This document shows, one piece after another, positions 9,263 to 18,333 of a stretch of 35,703 nucleotides of DNA. The stretch lies in NCBI GenBank assembly GCA_022701985.1, contig JAKONK010000089.1:1-35703 (forward strand). Reading direction: 5' to 3'. The position numbers and the translations under genes are program-made. The notes under the pieces are model-generated. The model was given only the letters and a program-made list of their open reading frames with translations, ran no database searches and was not told the origin of the DNA. This stretch comes from Actinomycetales bacterium (GTDB taxonomy: Bacteria > Actinomycetota > Actinomycetes > Actinomycetales > Quadrisphaeraceae). Positions within the stretch are counted from its first letter, which is position 1, and each line of letters begins with the position of its first letter.

Positions 9263-9719
9263 CCAGCGCCTCCACCTGGGCCACGGCGCGCTCGGCGGCC
9301 GCGGCCCCGCCCGGGTCGGCCAGCGCCGCGGCGCCCCCGTCGGGGCCGGAGCGAGCCCGGACCCGCGCCATCGTCACGGCCTCGCCCGCCTGCGCGGCCA
9401 GCGTCGCGGACCGCGACAGGCGCGCGTGGTGCTGGCCGGCCTCCCCGCCGGGCACCTCCAGGCCCCCGCTGGGGTGCGCCGCCTGCTCGGCGGCGCACGC
9501 CGCGCGGACCTCGTCGAGGCAGGCCGCGAGCCGGGCCCCGCACACCTCCAGCGCGTCGCGCAGCGGCGAGGCGGGCACACCCTCGAGCACCTGGTGGTAC
9601 CTGTCGACGGCGCGGCGGAACCTGTCGTGCAGGCGCCGCCACACCCCCTGTCCCAGCTCGAGGTCGTCGGGGGAGCGCCGCGCCAGGACGTCGCGCAGGC
9701 GCCGCCTCACCGCTGCCAC
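9231..9719 (-). CDS. Hypothetical protein downstream of the Bpa gene
   Basis: GTG at 9719 lies 19 nt after the Bpa stop (VAAVRRRLRDVLARRSPDDLELGQGVWRRLHDRFRRAVDRYHQVLEG...); overlaps the convergent HAD gene end by 32 nt. Confidence 0.6.
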   Translation of the reverse strand: MAAVRRRLRDVLARRSPDDLELGQGVWRRLHDRFRRAVDRYHQVLEGVPASPLRDALEVCGARLAACLDEVRAACAAEQAAHPSGGLEVPGGEAGQHHARLSRSATLAAQAGEAVTMARVRARSGPDGGAAALADPGGAAAAERAVAQVEALVREPGSPPAR

Positions 9720-9738
9720 GGGCCGCTGGTCGGGGGGG

Positions 9739-10275
9739 TCAGAGGTACTGGCCGGGCGAGGGGCGCTGGTCGACGACCGACCCGCCGGCGCCCTGTGGGC
9801 CGCCGTGCCCGTCACCGGCTCCGGGGGGCAGGGCCCGGCGCATCTGCTCGAGCTGGCTGCGCGCGGCCACCTGCTGCGCCACGAGCGCGGTCTGGATGCC
9901 GTGGAACAGGCCCTCCAGCCAGCCCACCAGCTGCGCCTGGGCGATGCGGAGCTCGGCGTCTGTCGGCGTCCCGCCCTCGCCGAAGGGCAGGGAGATGCGC
10001 CGCAGCTCGGCGACCAGCTCGGGGGAGAGGCCGTCCTCCAGCTCGGCGAGCGACCGCTCGTGCACCTGGGCCAGGCGGGCGCGGCCGGCGTCGTCCAGCG
10101 GCGCCCCGCGGACCTCCTCCAGCAGCTGGCGGACCATGCTGCCGATGCGCATCACCTTCGCCGGCTGCTCCACGGAGCCGACGGCGCGGGCCGCGTCGGA
10201 CTCCTCGCCGCCGCCCGCCGCCAGGGCGGAGCCGGAGACCACGACGACGGGATCGGGCTGCTGCTGCTCGCTCAC
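9739..10275 (-). CDS. bpa: Bacterial proteasome activator (Bpa/PafE family)
   Basis: KVMRIGSMVRQLLEEVRGAPLDDAGRARLAQVHERSLAELEDGLSPELVAELRRISLPF... and C-terminal ...PSPGQYL. GQYL is the proteasome-engaging tail of this family. Confidence 0.92.
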   Translation of the reverse strand: MSEQQQPDPVVVVSGSALAAGGGEESDAARAVGSVEQPAKVMRIGSMVRQLLEEVRGAPLDDAGRARLAQVHERSLAELEDGLSPELVAELRRISLPFGEGGTPTDAELRIAQAQLVGWLEGLFHGIQTALVAQQVAARSQLEQMRRALPPGAGDGHGGPQGAGGSVVDQRPSPGQYL

Positions 10276-11291
10276 CGGCCCATCGTCTCCCAGACCAGCA
10301 GGACCTTCCCGACGTGAGCCCCGGCCTCCAGGTCGGTGTGCGCGCGGGCGACGTCGGCGGCGGTGCGGACCACCACCCGCTCGGAGACCACCGGGCGCAC
10401 CCGGCCCTCGGCGACCAGCGGCCAGACGTGCTCGACCACGCTGGCGCAGATCGCCGCCTTGCCGTCGGGCCCGTCGACCGGACGCGCGCGCAGCGTGCTG
10501 CCCAGCAGGCTCAGGCGCTTGGCCATGAGCAGCCCCAGGTCGAGCTCGGCCCTCCGGCCGCCCTGCAGGCCCAGCTGCACCAGCCGCCCGCCGGGAGCGA
10601 GCACCCGGACGTTGCGGTCGAGGTAGGGCCCGCCCACCACGTCGAGGACGACGTCGGCGCCCCGCCCGTCGGTGGCGGCCCTCACGGCCTCGACGAAGTC
10701 CTGGGTCGAGTAGTCGACCAGCACGGAGGCGCCGAGCTCGGCGCAGGCCCGCAGCTTGCGCTCGCTGCCCGCGGTGACGGCGACGACGGCCCCGGCCTGC
10801 GCGGCCAGCTGCACCGCCATGGTGCCGACGCCGCTCCCACCGCCGTGGACCAGCAGCACCTCGCCGGGGCGCAGGCCCGCGGACATGAAGACCGTCGACC
10901 AGACCGTGGCCGCGACCTCGGGCAGCGCGGCGGCGTCGACGAGGTCGACCCCGGCCGGCACCGGCATGACCTGCCCGGCGGGCACGACGACCAGCTCGGC
11001 GCAGCCCCCTGCGGCGAGCAGCGCGCACGCCTCGTCGCCGACGCGCAGGTCGGTGGTCCCCTCGGCGCCCTCCCCGAGGGCGAGCACCGTGCCGGAGACC
11101 TCCAGGCCGAGCACGTCGCTGGCCCCGGGCGGCGGCGGGTAGGTGCCGCCGCGCTGGGCGACGTCCGCCCGGTTGACGCCCGAGGCGGCCACCCGCAGGA
11201 GCACCTCGCCCGGTCCGGGCTCCGGGTCGGGCAGCTCGCGGAGCTCCAGGACCTCGGGTCCTCCGGGCTCACGCGCGACGACAGCACGCAT
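10272..11291 (-). CDS. NAD(P)H:quinone oxidoreductase, zinc-binding alcohol dehydrogenase superfamily
   Basis: MRAVVAREPGGPEVLELRELPDPEPGPGEVLLRVAASGVNRADVAQRGGTYPPPPGASDVLGLEVSG...; VHGGGSGVGTMAVQLA. 4-nt overlap with the Bpa gene. Confidence 0.92.
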   Translation of the reverse strand: MRAVVAREPGGPEVLELRELPDPEPGPGEVLLRVAASGVNRADVAQRGGTYPPPPGASDVLGLEVSGTVLALGEGAEGTTDLRVGDEACALLAAGGCAELVVVPAGQVMPVPAGVDLVDAAALPEVAATVWSTVFMSAGLRPGEVLLVHGGGSGVGTMAVQLAAQAGAVVAVTAGSERKLRACAELGASVLVDYSTQDFVEAVRAATDGRGADVVLDVVGGPYLDRNVRVLAPGGRLVQLGLQGGRRAELDLGLLMAKRLSLLGSTLRARPVDGPDGKAAICASVVEHVWPLVAEGRVRPVVSERVVVRTAADVARAHTDLEAGAHVGKVLLVWETMGR

Positions 11292-11387
11292 GCGGCCGAC
11301 CCTAGGCAGGCCCGCCCGCGCCCGCCCGGCGAGCGAGCCTCCCCACCACCGCAGTCGTGGGCGTCCCGGACGGCCCCGGGCCCGGGG

Positions 11388-12122
11388 TCAGGCCCGGCGG
11401 ACGGAGGCCCGGGCCGCGGCGAGGTCCTCCGGGGTGTCGACGTCGGCGAGGACGTCCCCGGCCGTCGTGACCTCCGCCAGAGCGTCCGCCGGAGGCAGCA
11501 GCCGGGCCGCGGGCAGCCCCGCGAGCGCACCGCGGGCCGCACCCCCTCCGGCGGCAGGACCTCCACCGGCGCCGGCGAGGGTGCGCACGCGCTCGCGGAG
11601 GGCGGCGGCGTCGTGCGCGGCGACCAGCACCTGGCGGTGCCGCGACCCGTCGGTGCCGACCTCGACCGCGACGGCCGCGGTGACCTCTGGACCGCTCGAG
11701 CGCAGGGCGGCCAGCAGCCCGGGCAGGGCCTCGGCGGCGCGCGGGGCGTCGGCGGGCACGACGACGACGACCCGCCCCAGCAGCCCGGCGCGCTCCAGCG
11801 CGGCCAGACCCGCGGCCACCGCCGCCGCGGGACCGCCCCCGGGCGGGTCCTCGCGGCAGGTGACGACCGCGCGGGCCGCCCCACCGCCGGCGGGCTCCCG
11901 GCGCTCCGGCCCCACGACCGCCACGGGGACGTGCACCGGCAGCCCGTCGAGGACGTGCCCGAGGAGAGACCGGCCCCCCACCAGGACCGCCGGCTTGTCG
12001 AGCCCGCCCAGCCGGCGTCCCGCGCCACCCGCCGGGACGACGGCGCAGACGCCGTCCCACAGGTCCCCGGCGGCGGCGGCAGCGCCCCCACCAGGTCCGT
12101 CGGGGTCGGATGCGGGGAGCAC
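11388..12122 (-). CDS. MobA-like NTP transferase (molybdenum cofactor guanylyltransferase family)
   Basis: VPAGGAGRRLGGLDKPAVLVGGRSLLGHVLDGL nucleotide-binding motif; VPADAPRAAEALPGLL. Confidence 0.78.
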   Translation of the reverse strand: MLPASDPDGPGGGAAAAAGDLWDGVCAVVPAGGAGRRLGGLDKPAVLVGGRSLLGHVLDGLPVHVPVAVVGPERREPAGGGAARAVVTCREDPPGGGPAAAVAAGLAALERAGLLGRVVVVVPADAPRAAEALPGLLAALRSSGPEVTAAVAVEVGTDGSRHRQVLVAAHDAAALRERVRTLAGAGGGPAAGGGAARGALAGLPAARLLPPADALAEVTTAGDVLADVDTPEDLAAARASVRRA

Positions 12123-12333
12123 CCGGGGATCCTCGCGCCCCCGCGCACCGGGCGGCCCGCCGGGGGGCCGGGAGGTTCTGGGCGGTCGGGGCGTCGACGA
12201 GAGGCGGGACCTGGGAGAGGATGTGCGGCGGGTGGGCCGTTCGGGGGGGCGGTTCGCTCACCGTGAAGGCGCGTGGCTCCGTGGCCGCGGTCGCCCTGCA
12301 GGTGGTGCACCACGCGCGAGACGAAGGGTGGAC

Positions 12334-15300
12334 ATGGTCCGCAACCTCAGCATCCGGTCCCGGATCCTGGCCGTCCTGGCCCTGCCGGTGCTGGTGCTCG
12401 TCGCGGCGTCCGCCGTCCTGTCGTGGTCCAGCTGGACCACCGTGCGCGAGGCGGGCCAGCTGCAGCGGGCCGTCGACGCCGCCCGCAGCCTCCCGGTGCT
12501 GGTCAGCGCCCTCGACGACGAGCGCACCGCCTCCGTGGCCCTGCTGTCCGGTGACGCCACCGCCGCCGACCGCGTGGCGCGGGCCCGGGCCGCCACCGAC
12601 CCCCTGCTGCAGGGCGTCACCGACCAGCTGGCCGCCGTCGACACCTCGCGCCTGTCGGGTGAGGCGGCCCAGGGCATCGCCGCCGCCGTCCGCGCGCAGA
12701 GCCAGGTCGCCACCGTCCGCTCCGTCGTCGACGAGGGCCGCCAGAGCGCGACCAGCGCCTCGGCCCGCTACTCCACGGCCATCAGCGCCCAGGCGGCCCT
12801 GCCGGAGGCCCTGGCCGTCGACGCCGACCCGGCCTCGGGCACCCCCGACGCGCTCCGCGCCGCCAGCTCGCTGCAGCAGCTCGTGGGCCTCCTCGCCGAC
12901 GAGCGCGACGTCGGCGCCCGCGCCCTGCAGTCCGGCGGCGGCGTCGACTCCGCCGAGCGCGCCTCCCTGGTGGGCGTGGCCGCCCGCATCGCCTCGACGC
13001 GCGCCGACGCCGTCCGCCTCGGCCGCGGCGCCGGCGTGCAGGTCCCGCCGCCGGGCGTCGAGGTCGCGCAGCTGCGCGCGGCCGTCGAGGGCGACCCGGG
13101 CGCCGGGTTCGCCCAGCCCTCCGTCGACGCGTGGCGCGCGGCGCTGGACGCCGAGACCGACGCCCTCTCGCCCTCCTCAGCGGCGCTGGCCGCCGCCGGG
13201 GCCGACGGCGTGGCCCAGCAGCTCAGCAGCGCCCGGACCACGGCCGTGGCCGTCGCGCTCGGCGGCCTCGCCGCCGTCGTGCTGCCGCTGCTGTTCGGCC
13301 TGCTCATCGCGCGGGGCATCACCCAGCCGCTGCGGGCGCTGACCCGCGCCGCCGGCGACGTCCGCTCGCGCCTGCCGCGCCTGGTCGAGGCGGCCCACTC
13401 CACGTCCGGCGCCGCCGCCGAGGACGCCGAGCTCGAGCCGATCCCGGTCCGCTCCCGCGACGAGGTGGGGCGCCTGGCCGCGGCCTTCAACGACGTCAAC
13501 TCCACCACGGTGCAGGTGGCGCGCGAGCAGGCGGCGCTGCGCGCGGCCATCTCCAGCACCTTCGTCACCGTCGCCCGCCGCGACCAGGCGCTGCTCAACC
13601 GCCAGCTGACGTTCATCGACACCCTCGAGCGCGCCGAGGAGGACCCCCGCACCCTGGAGGACCTCTTCACGCTCGACCACCTCGCCACGCGCATGCGGCG
13701 CAACGCCGAGTCGCTGCTGGTCCTCGCCGGCATCGACGGCGGCCGCCGGCTGCGCGCCCCGATGCCGCTGAGCGACGTCGTGCGCACCGCCTCCAGCGAG
13801 ATCGAGGACTACCGCCGCGTCGACCTGGCCCTCGGCACGGACCCCGCGGTGCTCGGCCACCTGGCCCTGCCGGCGGCGCACCTGGTCGCCGAGCTCCTCG
13901 AGAACGCGACCCGCTCCTCCGACCCGACCACCCGCGTCCGGGTCTCCACCTCCCAGCTCTCCTCCGGTGTGCAGCTGACGGTCACCGACGACGGCATCGG
14001 CATGTCGCCGGCCCAGCTCGCCGAGGTCACCGCCCGCCTGGCCGACCCCTCCGCCAGCGCCGCCGTCGGGGCCTCCGAGCTCGGCTACTTCGTGGTGGGC
14101 CGCATCGCCCGCCGCCTCGGCGCTCGCGTCGAGGTCCACGCCGGGGCGGTGCGCGGCACCGTCGTGGCCGTCTCGCTGCCCACCTCGGTCTTCGCCGGGT
14201 CGGTGGAGTCCGCCGCACCGAGCGCTGCGGCACCGGTGCAGGCGCTGCCCGTGCGCGGACCCGCCACGGGCGCCCTGTCCGCGCTCCAGCTGCCGCCGAC
14301 CCGCGCCGCGGGCCCCGCCCCCGTCGAGCACCCCGCCGCGGTGCCCGCACCCGACCGCGCCGCCGCGGTGGCGGCTCCGGCCGCGGGCACACGCTCGGCG
14401 CCCGGCGGCCTGCCGCGGCGGGCGCCGCGCACCTCCGGGCCCGCGCCGGCCCTCACCGCGCCGGTGGCCGCCGCCCCGGCGCAGCAGCCGGAGCCGGTGG
14501 CCGCGCCGTCGGCCGCCTCCGCCGACGACCCCCGAGCCGCCCGCCGCAGCGCGGTCTTCCGCACCTTCACCGCGCGCCGCGGCGAGCTGGAGCCCTCCGC
14601 CGACCCGACCGCGGCAGGCAGCCCCTCCAGCAGCCCCGTGGTCGACCTGACGGCCGTGCCCACCCCGCTGGTCGGCCGCACCGGTCCCGCGGTCGCTGCG
14701 GCGCCCGTCGTCGTCGCGCTCGACGACGACGCGCCCTACGTGCCCGACCGCGCCCCGGCCCCGGGCGCCACGGCACTGCCGTCTCGTGACGACGAGCGGG
14801 TCCGCGGCGCGCACGCAGCCCCCAAGCGGGGCCTGTTCGCACGGCGCCCGGGCCGCGGCGAGACCACCTCCGGCCTGCAGGCCGTCGTGCCCGCCGCGAA
14901 CACCCCTGCCCCGGGAGCCGCGGACGAGGGCGTGGACGTCGCGGAGGTCCGTCCCATGACGCGCCGCGAGCTGCGGGCCCTGGAGGCCAGCGGCCAGCTG
15001 TCCGCGGTGCGCACCGGAGGGCGGGCCGCGGTCCGCACGACCGGCCGCCAGCCCGCCGTCCCCGCGGCCAGCACCGCCACCGGCACCAGCACCGGTGCCG
15101 CGGCGCCGGCCGCTCCGCCCGCCGCACCGCCGCTGGCCCCCGAGCCCGCCTCGGCGCTGCCTGCGGCCTCCGACCGCCCGGTGGTGCCCGCAGGCGTCCG
15201 CGACCTCCGCGTGGAGACGGCCTTCACCCCGGTGACGGCTGCCGCTGCCTCCCCGAGCGCCCTGCCGCGCCGCAGCGGCTCCGCGACCACCGGCTCGGCG

Positions 15301-15801
15301 CCCGCCTCCCCGGCGGCGTCCGCACCCGCCGCGGTGCGGACCACCGGGCCGGTGCGCACCGACGACGTCGGCTCCACCGCTGAGCGGGCCGCCGCGTGGC
15401 TGGCCCAGCCCGCGGCCCCGCTGCGCCCGCTGCCGCCGATGCCCGCCGCCCCGGCAGCGGGGGGCCCCGGCGGCCGCCCGCTGGCTCTGGCGGTCTTCGA
15501 GACCGGCGAGGTCCCCCGCGAGGCCTACCGCCCCGCGGCGGTGTCCACCGGAGCTGCGCCCCTGGTGCGCCGGACCGCGGGGTCGGCGCTGCCCACCCGT
15601 CCCGCGGGCACCCCCGCCGCCGCCCGGCCCGCCGGCGGGCAGCACCCGCCCCGCCGTCGCGAGCCCGCCGACGTGCGGACCATGCTGGCCGGGTACACCT
15701 CGGGCGTCAGCCGGGCCCGGCGCGCGGGCGCCCGGCCCGACGGGCGCGTCGAGCAGGCCCACGGGCAGGTGCCCGCCCAGGAACCCCAGGAGGACCGTTG
15801 A
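12334..15801 (+). CDS. Conservon sensor-kinase-like protein (CvnA type): NIT sensing domain, HAMP, HATPase_c and a long Pro/Ala-rich tail
   Basis: ATG at 12334 after GAAGGGTGG; N-terminal TM; DDERTASVALLSGD and LLADERDVGARAL (NIT-like); RGITQPLRALTRAAGDV (HAMP); HLVAELLENATRSS...VTDDGIGMSPAQL (N and G1 boxes); followed by cvnBCD-type genes. Confidence 0.9.
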   Translation: MVRNLSIRSRILAVLALPVLVLVAASAVLSWSSWTTVREAGQLQRAVDAARSLPVLVSALDDERTASVALLSGDATAADRVARARAATDPLLQGVTDQLAAVDTSRLSGEAAQGIAAAVRAQSQVATVRSVVDEGRQSATSASARYSTAISAQAALPEALAVDADPASGTPDALRAASSLQQLVGLLADERDVGARALQSGGGVDSAERASLVGVAARIASTRADAVRLGRGAGVQVPPPGVEVAQLRAAVEGDPGAGFAQPSVDAWRAALDAETDALSPSSAALAAAGADGVAQQLSSARTTAVAVALGGLAAVVLPLLFGLLIARGITQPLRALTRAAGDVRSRLPRLVEAAHSTSGAAAEDAELEPIPVRSRDEVGRLAAAFNDVNSTTVQVAREQAALRAAISSTFVTVARRDQALLNRQLTFIDTLERAEEDPRTLEDLFTLDHLATRMRRNAESLLVLAGIDGGRRLRAPMPLSDVVRTASSEIEDYRRVDLALGTDPAVLGHLALPAAHLVAELLENATRSSDPTTRVRVSTSQLSSGVQLTVTDDGIGMSPAQLAEVTARLADPSASAAVGASELGYFVVGRIARRLGARVEVHAGAVRGTVVAVSLPTSVFAGSVESAAPSAAAPVQALPVRGPATGALSALQLPPTRAAGPAPVEHPAAVPAPDRAAAVAAPAAGTRSAPGGLPRRAPRTSGPAPALTAPVAAAPAQQPEPVAAPSAASADDPRAARRSAVFRTFTARRGELEPSADPTAAGSPSSSPVVDLTAVPTPLVGRTGPAVAAAPVVVALDDDAPYVPDRAPAPGATALPSRDDERVRGAHAAPKRGLFARRPGRGETTSGLQAVVPAANTPAPGAADEGVDVAEVRPMTRRELRALEASGQLSAVRTGGRAAVRTTGRQPAVPAASTATGTSTGAAAPAAPPAAPPLAPEPASALPAASDRPVVPAGVRDLRVETAFTPVTAAAASPSALPRRSGSATTGSAPASPAASAPAAVRTTGPVRTDDVGSTAERAAAWLAQPAAPLRPLPPMPAAPAAGGPGGRPLALAVFETGEVPREAYRPAAVSTGAAPLVRRTAGSALPTRPAGTPAAARPAGGQHPPRRREPADVRTMLAGYTSGVSRARRAGARPDGRVEQAHGQVPAQEPQEDR

Positions 15802-16286
15802 CCACGCAGACCAGCGGCTCGGCGAGCCCGAGCGGTGCAGGGGGCGCGACGACGGCAGCCGGCTTCAGCTGGCTCCTCGACGACTTCGTCCGACGCGTCC
15901 CCGGCGCGCGCACGACGCTCGCCGTCTCGGCCGACGGCCTCCTGATGTCGATGTCGGCCGAGCTCGACCGCACCGAGGGCGACCAGCTCTCCGCGATCGT
16001 CGCGGGCATGTCGAGCCTCACCCGCGGGGCGGCCCGCCAGCTGCGCGGCGGCGAGGTGCGCCAGGCCATCGTGGAGATGGACGAGCTGTTCCTGTTCACC
16101 ATGAGCGTCTCCGACGGCTCCGTGCTCGCCGTCGTCGCCGACGCCACCTGCGACGTCGGGATGGTCGGCTACGAGATGGCGATGCTCGTCTCCCGCGCCG
16201 ACGCCGCCCTGACCCCGCAGCTGGTGGCGGAGATGCGCGCCTCCCTCCCGGTCGACGGCCCCGGCCGCGGCCCGCGGGAGGGGTGA
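15798..16286 (+). CDS. Roadblock/LC7 domain protein (CvnB type)
   Basis: TTG start overlapping the upstream TGA; FSWLLDDFVRRVPGARTTLAVSADGLLMSMSAELDRTEGDQLSAIVAGMSSLTRGAARQL. Confidence 0.92.
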   Translation: MTTQTSGSASPSGAGGATTAAGFSWLLDDFVRRVPGARTTLAVSADGLLMSMSAELDRTEGDQLSAIVAGMSSLTRGAARQLRGGEVRQAIVEMDELFLFTMSVSDGSVLAVVADATCDVGMVGYEMAMLVSRADAALTPQLVAEMRASLPVDGPGRGPREG

Positions 16287-16289
16287 GGC

Positions 16290-16727
16290 GTGGTGCCCCC
16301 GCCGTTCGACGACGCCGACGACGACGGCGCGGAGGAGGTCCGCACCGTGCGGCCCTACGCCGTCACCGGGGGCCGCCGCGCGCCCAGCGCCACCGAGCTG
16401 CCCCTGGAGGCCCTGGTGCAGGCCCTCGGCACGCCGGCCACCGGCATGACCCAGGAGAGCCGCCGTGTCCTGGAGCTCACCTCCGGGGGGTGGCTCTCCA
16501 TCGCCGAGCTGTCCGCCCACGTGCGCCTCCCGGTGCCCGTGATGAGGGTCGTCGTCGGCGACCTGCAGCGCAGCCGCGCCGTCCGCGTGCACGCCCCCGA
16601 GCTCCCCCCCGTCTCCGCGGCCGGCGCCGGTGCCGGCGCCGCCGGCACCCGGTCCGCGGACGGCTGGGTGGCCGCGACCCCCCGCACCCTGCTGGAGAGC
16701 GTCCTCGATGGCATCAGCACCCTCTGA
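16290..16727 (+). CDS. DUF742 domain protein (CvnC type)
   Basis: VRTVRPYAVTGGR...LPLEALVQAL...ESRRVLELTSGGWLSIAELSAHVRLPVPVMRVVVGDLQ...TLLESVLDGISTL. Confidence 0.92.
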   Translation: MVPPPFDDADDDGAEEVRTVRPYAVTGGRRAPSATELPLEALVQALGTPATGMTQESRRVLELTSGGWLSIAELSAHVRLPVPVMRVVVGDLQRSRAVRVHAPELPPVSAAGAGAGAAGTRSADGWVAATPRTLLESVLDGISTL

Positions 16728-17328
16728 GACCCCCGCGCCCCCCGCCGACGCCGAGGACCGGGCCCACGAGCCCACCGAGGCGCCGACCACGGTCAAGATC
16801 GTGGTCGCGGGAGGGTTCGCGGTCGGCAAGACGACCTTCATCGGGTCGCTGTCGGACATCGAGCCGCTGAGCACCGAGGCGGCCATGACCGAGCACTCGG
16901 TGGGCGTCGACGACGCGGGCGGCGTCTCCGACCGCAAGACCACCACCACCGTCGCCATGGACTTCGGGCGCATCGCCCTGCCCGGCAACCTGTGGCTGTA
17001 CCTCTTCGGCACGCCGGGCCAGGACCGGTTCCTCTTCATGTGGGACGACCTGGTCCGCGGCGCGATCGGCGCGGTCGTGCTGGTCGACACCGAGCGGCTC
17101 GACCAGTGCTTCACGGCGGTCGACTACTTCGAGACCCGCGGCATCCCCTTCGTCGTCGCGGTCAACTGCTTCGACGGCGTGGCCCGACACGAGCTGGACG
17201 ACGTCCGCGAGGCCCTGGCGGTGCCCGAGCACGTGCCGGTGCTCTACACCGACGCCCGCACCCGCCCCGCCACCAAGCAGGCGCTGGTGACGCTGGTGCA
17301 GCTGGCGGTCTCCCAGGCGACCGGCTGA
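16708..17328 (+). CDS. Small GTPase / ATP-GTP-binding protein (CvnD type)
   Basis: ATG at 16708 inside the end of the DUF742 gene; KIVVAGGFAVGKTTFIGSLSDIEPLSTEAAMTEHSVGVDD...LFGTPGQDRFLFMWDDLVRGAIGAVVLVDTERL. Confidence 0.93.
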   Translation: MASAPSETPAPPADAEDRAHEPTEAPTTVKIVVAGGFAVGKTTFIGSLSDIEPLSTEAAMTEHSVGVDDAGGVSDRKTTTTVAMDFGRIALPGNLWLYLFGTPGQDRFLFMWDDLVRGAIGAVVLVDTERLDQCFTAVDYFETRGIPFVVAVNCFDGVARHELDDVREALAVPEHVPVLYTDARTRPATKQALVTLVQLAVSQATG

Positions 17329-17388
17329 CCGGCTGACCGCCGGACGGGGCCGGACCAGGGGTCTGCCGGAAGATCCGGGCGGCCGGGG

Positions 17389-18333
17389 GTGTTCGATGCG
17401 GACGTGCGCATCTACGACGACGTCACCCAGCTCGTCGGCCGGACCCCGCTGGTCAGGCTGAACCGCCTCGCCGGGGGAGCACGGGCGGAGGTGGTCGCCA
17501 AGCTCGAGTTCTACAACCCCTCCGCGAGCGTCAAGGACCGCATCGCCGTCGCCATGCTCGACGCCGCGGAGGCCTCCGGAGAGCTGCAGCCCGGGGGCAC
17601 CGTGGTCGAGGCGACCAGCGGCAACACCGGCATCGGCCTGGCCATGGCCGGCGCCGCGCGCGGGTACCGCGTCGTCCTGACGATGCCGGAGACGATGAGC
17701 CTGGAGCGGCGCGCGCTGCTCAGGGCGTACGGCGCGGAGGTGGTGCTCACCCCGGGCAGCGAGGGTATGAAGGGCGCCGTGGCCCGCGCCGTCGAGGTCG
17801 CCACCGAGCGCGGCGCCGTGCAGGTGCGCCAGTTCGCCAACGCCGCCAACCCCGAGGTGCACCGCCGCACCACCGCGCAGGAGATCTGGGAGGACACCGA
17901 CGGCCGGGTCGACGTCGTCGTCGCCGGCATCGGCACGGGCGGCACCATCACCGGCGTCGGCCAGGTGCTCAAGGAGCGCAAGCCCGGGCTGCGCGTGGTG
18001 GCGGTGGAGCCGGCCGAGAGCCCGATCCTCAACGGCGGCCAGCCCGGCCCGCACAAGATCCAGGGGATCGGGCCGAACTTCGTGCCCGAGGTCCTCGACA
18101 CGTCGGTCTACGACGAGGTGGTCGACGTGGACGTCGACACCTCCGTCGCCTGGGCCCGCCGCGCCGCCGCGGAGGAGGGCATCCTCGCGGGGCTGTCCTC
18201 CGGCGCCGCGCTGAAGGCCGCCGTCGAGGTGGCGAGCCGGCCGGAGATGGACGGGAAGCTCGTCGTCGTCGTCATCCCCTCCTTCGGGGAGCGCTACCTG
18301 TCGACGGTGCTGTACAGCGACCTGATGCAGTGA
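17389..18333 (+). CDS. cysK: Cysteine synthase (O-acetylserine sulfhydrylase)
   Basis: [20 protein letters not shown]...[24 protein letters not shown]...[16 protein letters not shown]. Start may instead be the in-frame GTG at 17404. Confidence 0.94.
   Translation: MFDADVRIYDDVTQLVGRTPLVRLNRLAGGARAEVVAKLEFYNPSASVKDRIAVAMLDAAEASGELQPGGTVVEATSGNTGIGLAMAGAARGYRVVLTMPETMSLERRALLRAYGAEVVLTPGSEGMKGAVARAVEVATERGAVQVRQFANAANPEVHRRTTAQEIWEDTDGRVDVVVAGIGTGGTITGVGQVLKERKPGLRVVAVEPAESPILNGGQPGPHKIQGIGPNFVPEVLDTSVYDEVVDVDVDTSVAWARRAAAEEGILAGLSSGAALKAAVEVASRPEMDGKLVVVVIPSFGERYLSTVLYSDLMQ

Noticed and set aside
9426-12266. 946-aa plus-strand ORF across the Bpa, quinone reductase and MobA region
   Set aside because: Antisense of three recognised minus-strand genes; no recognisable domain, Arg/Gly/Pro-rich.
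13177-15762. 861-aa minus-strand ORF opposite the conservon kinase
   Set aside because: Gly/Arg-rich, low-complexity translation in a mirrored frame of a well-supported CDS; expected in GC-rich DNA.
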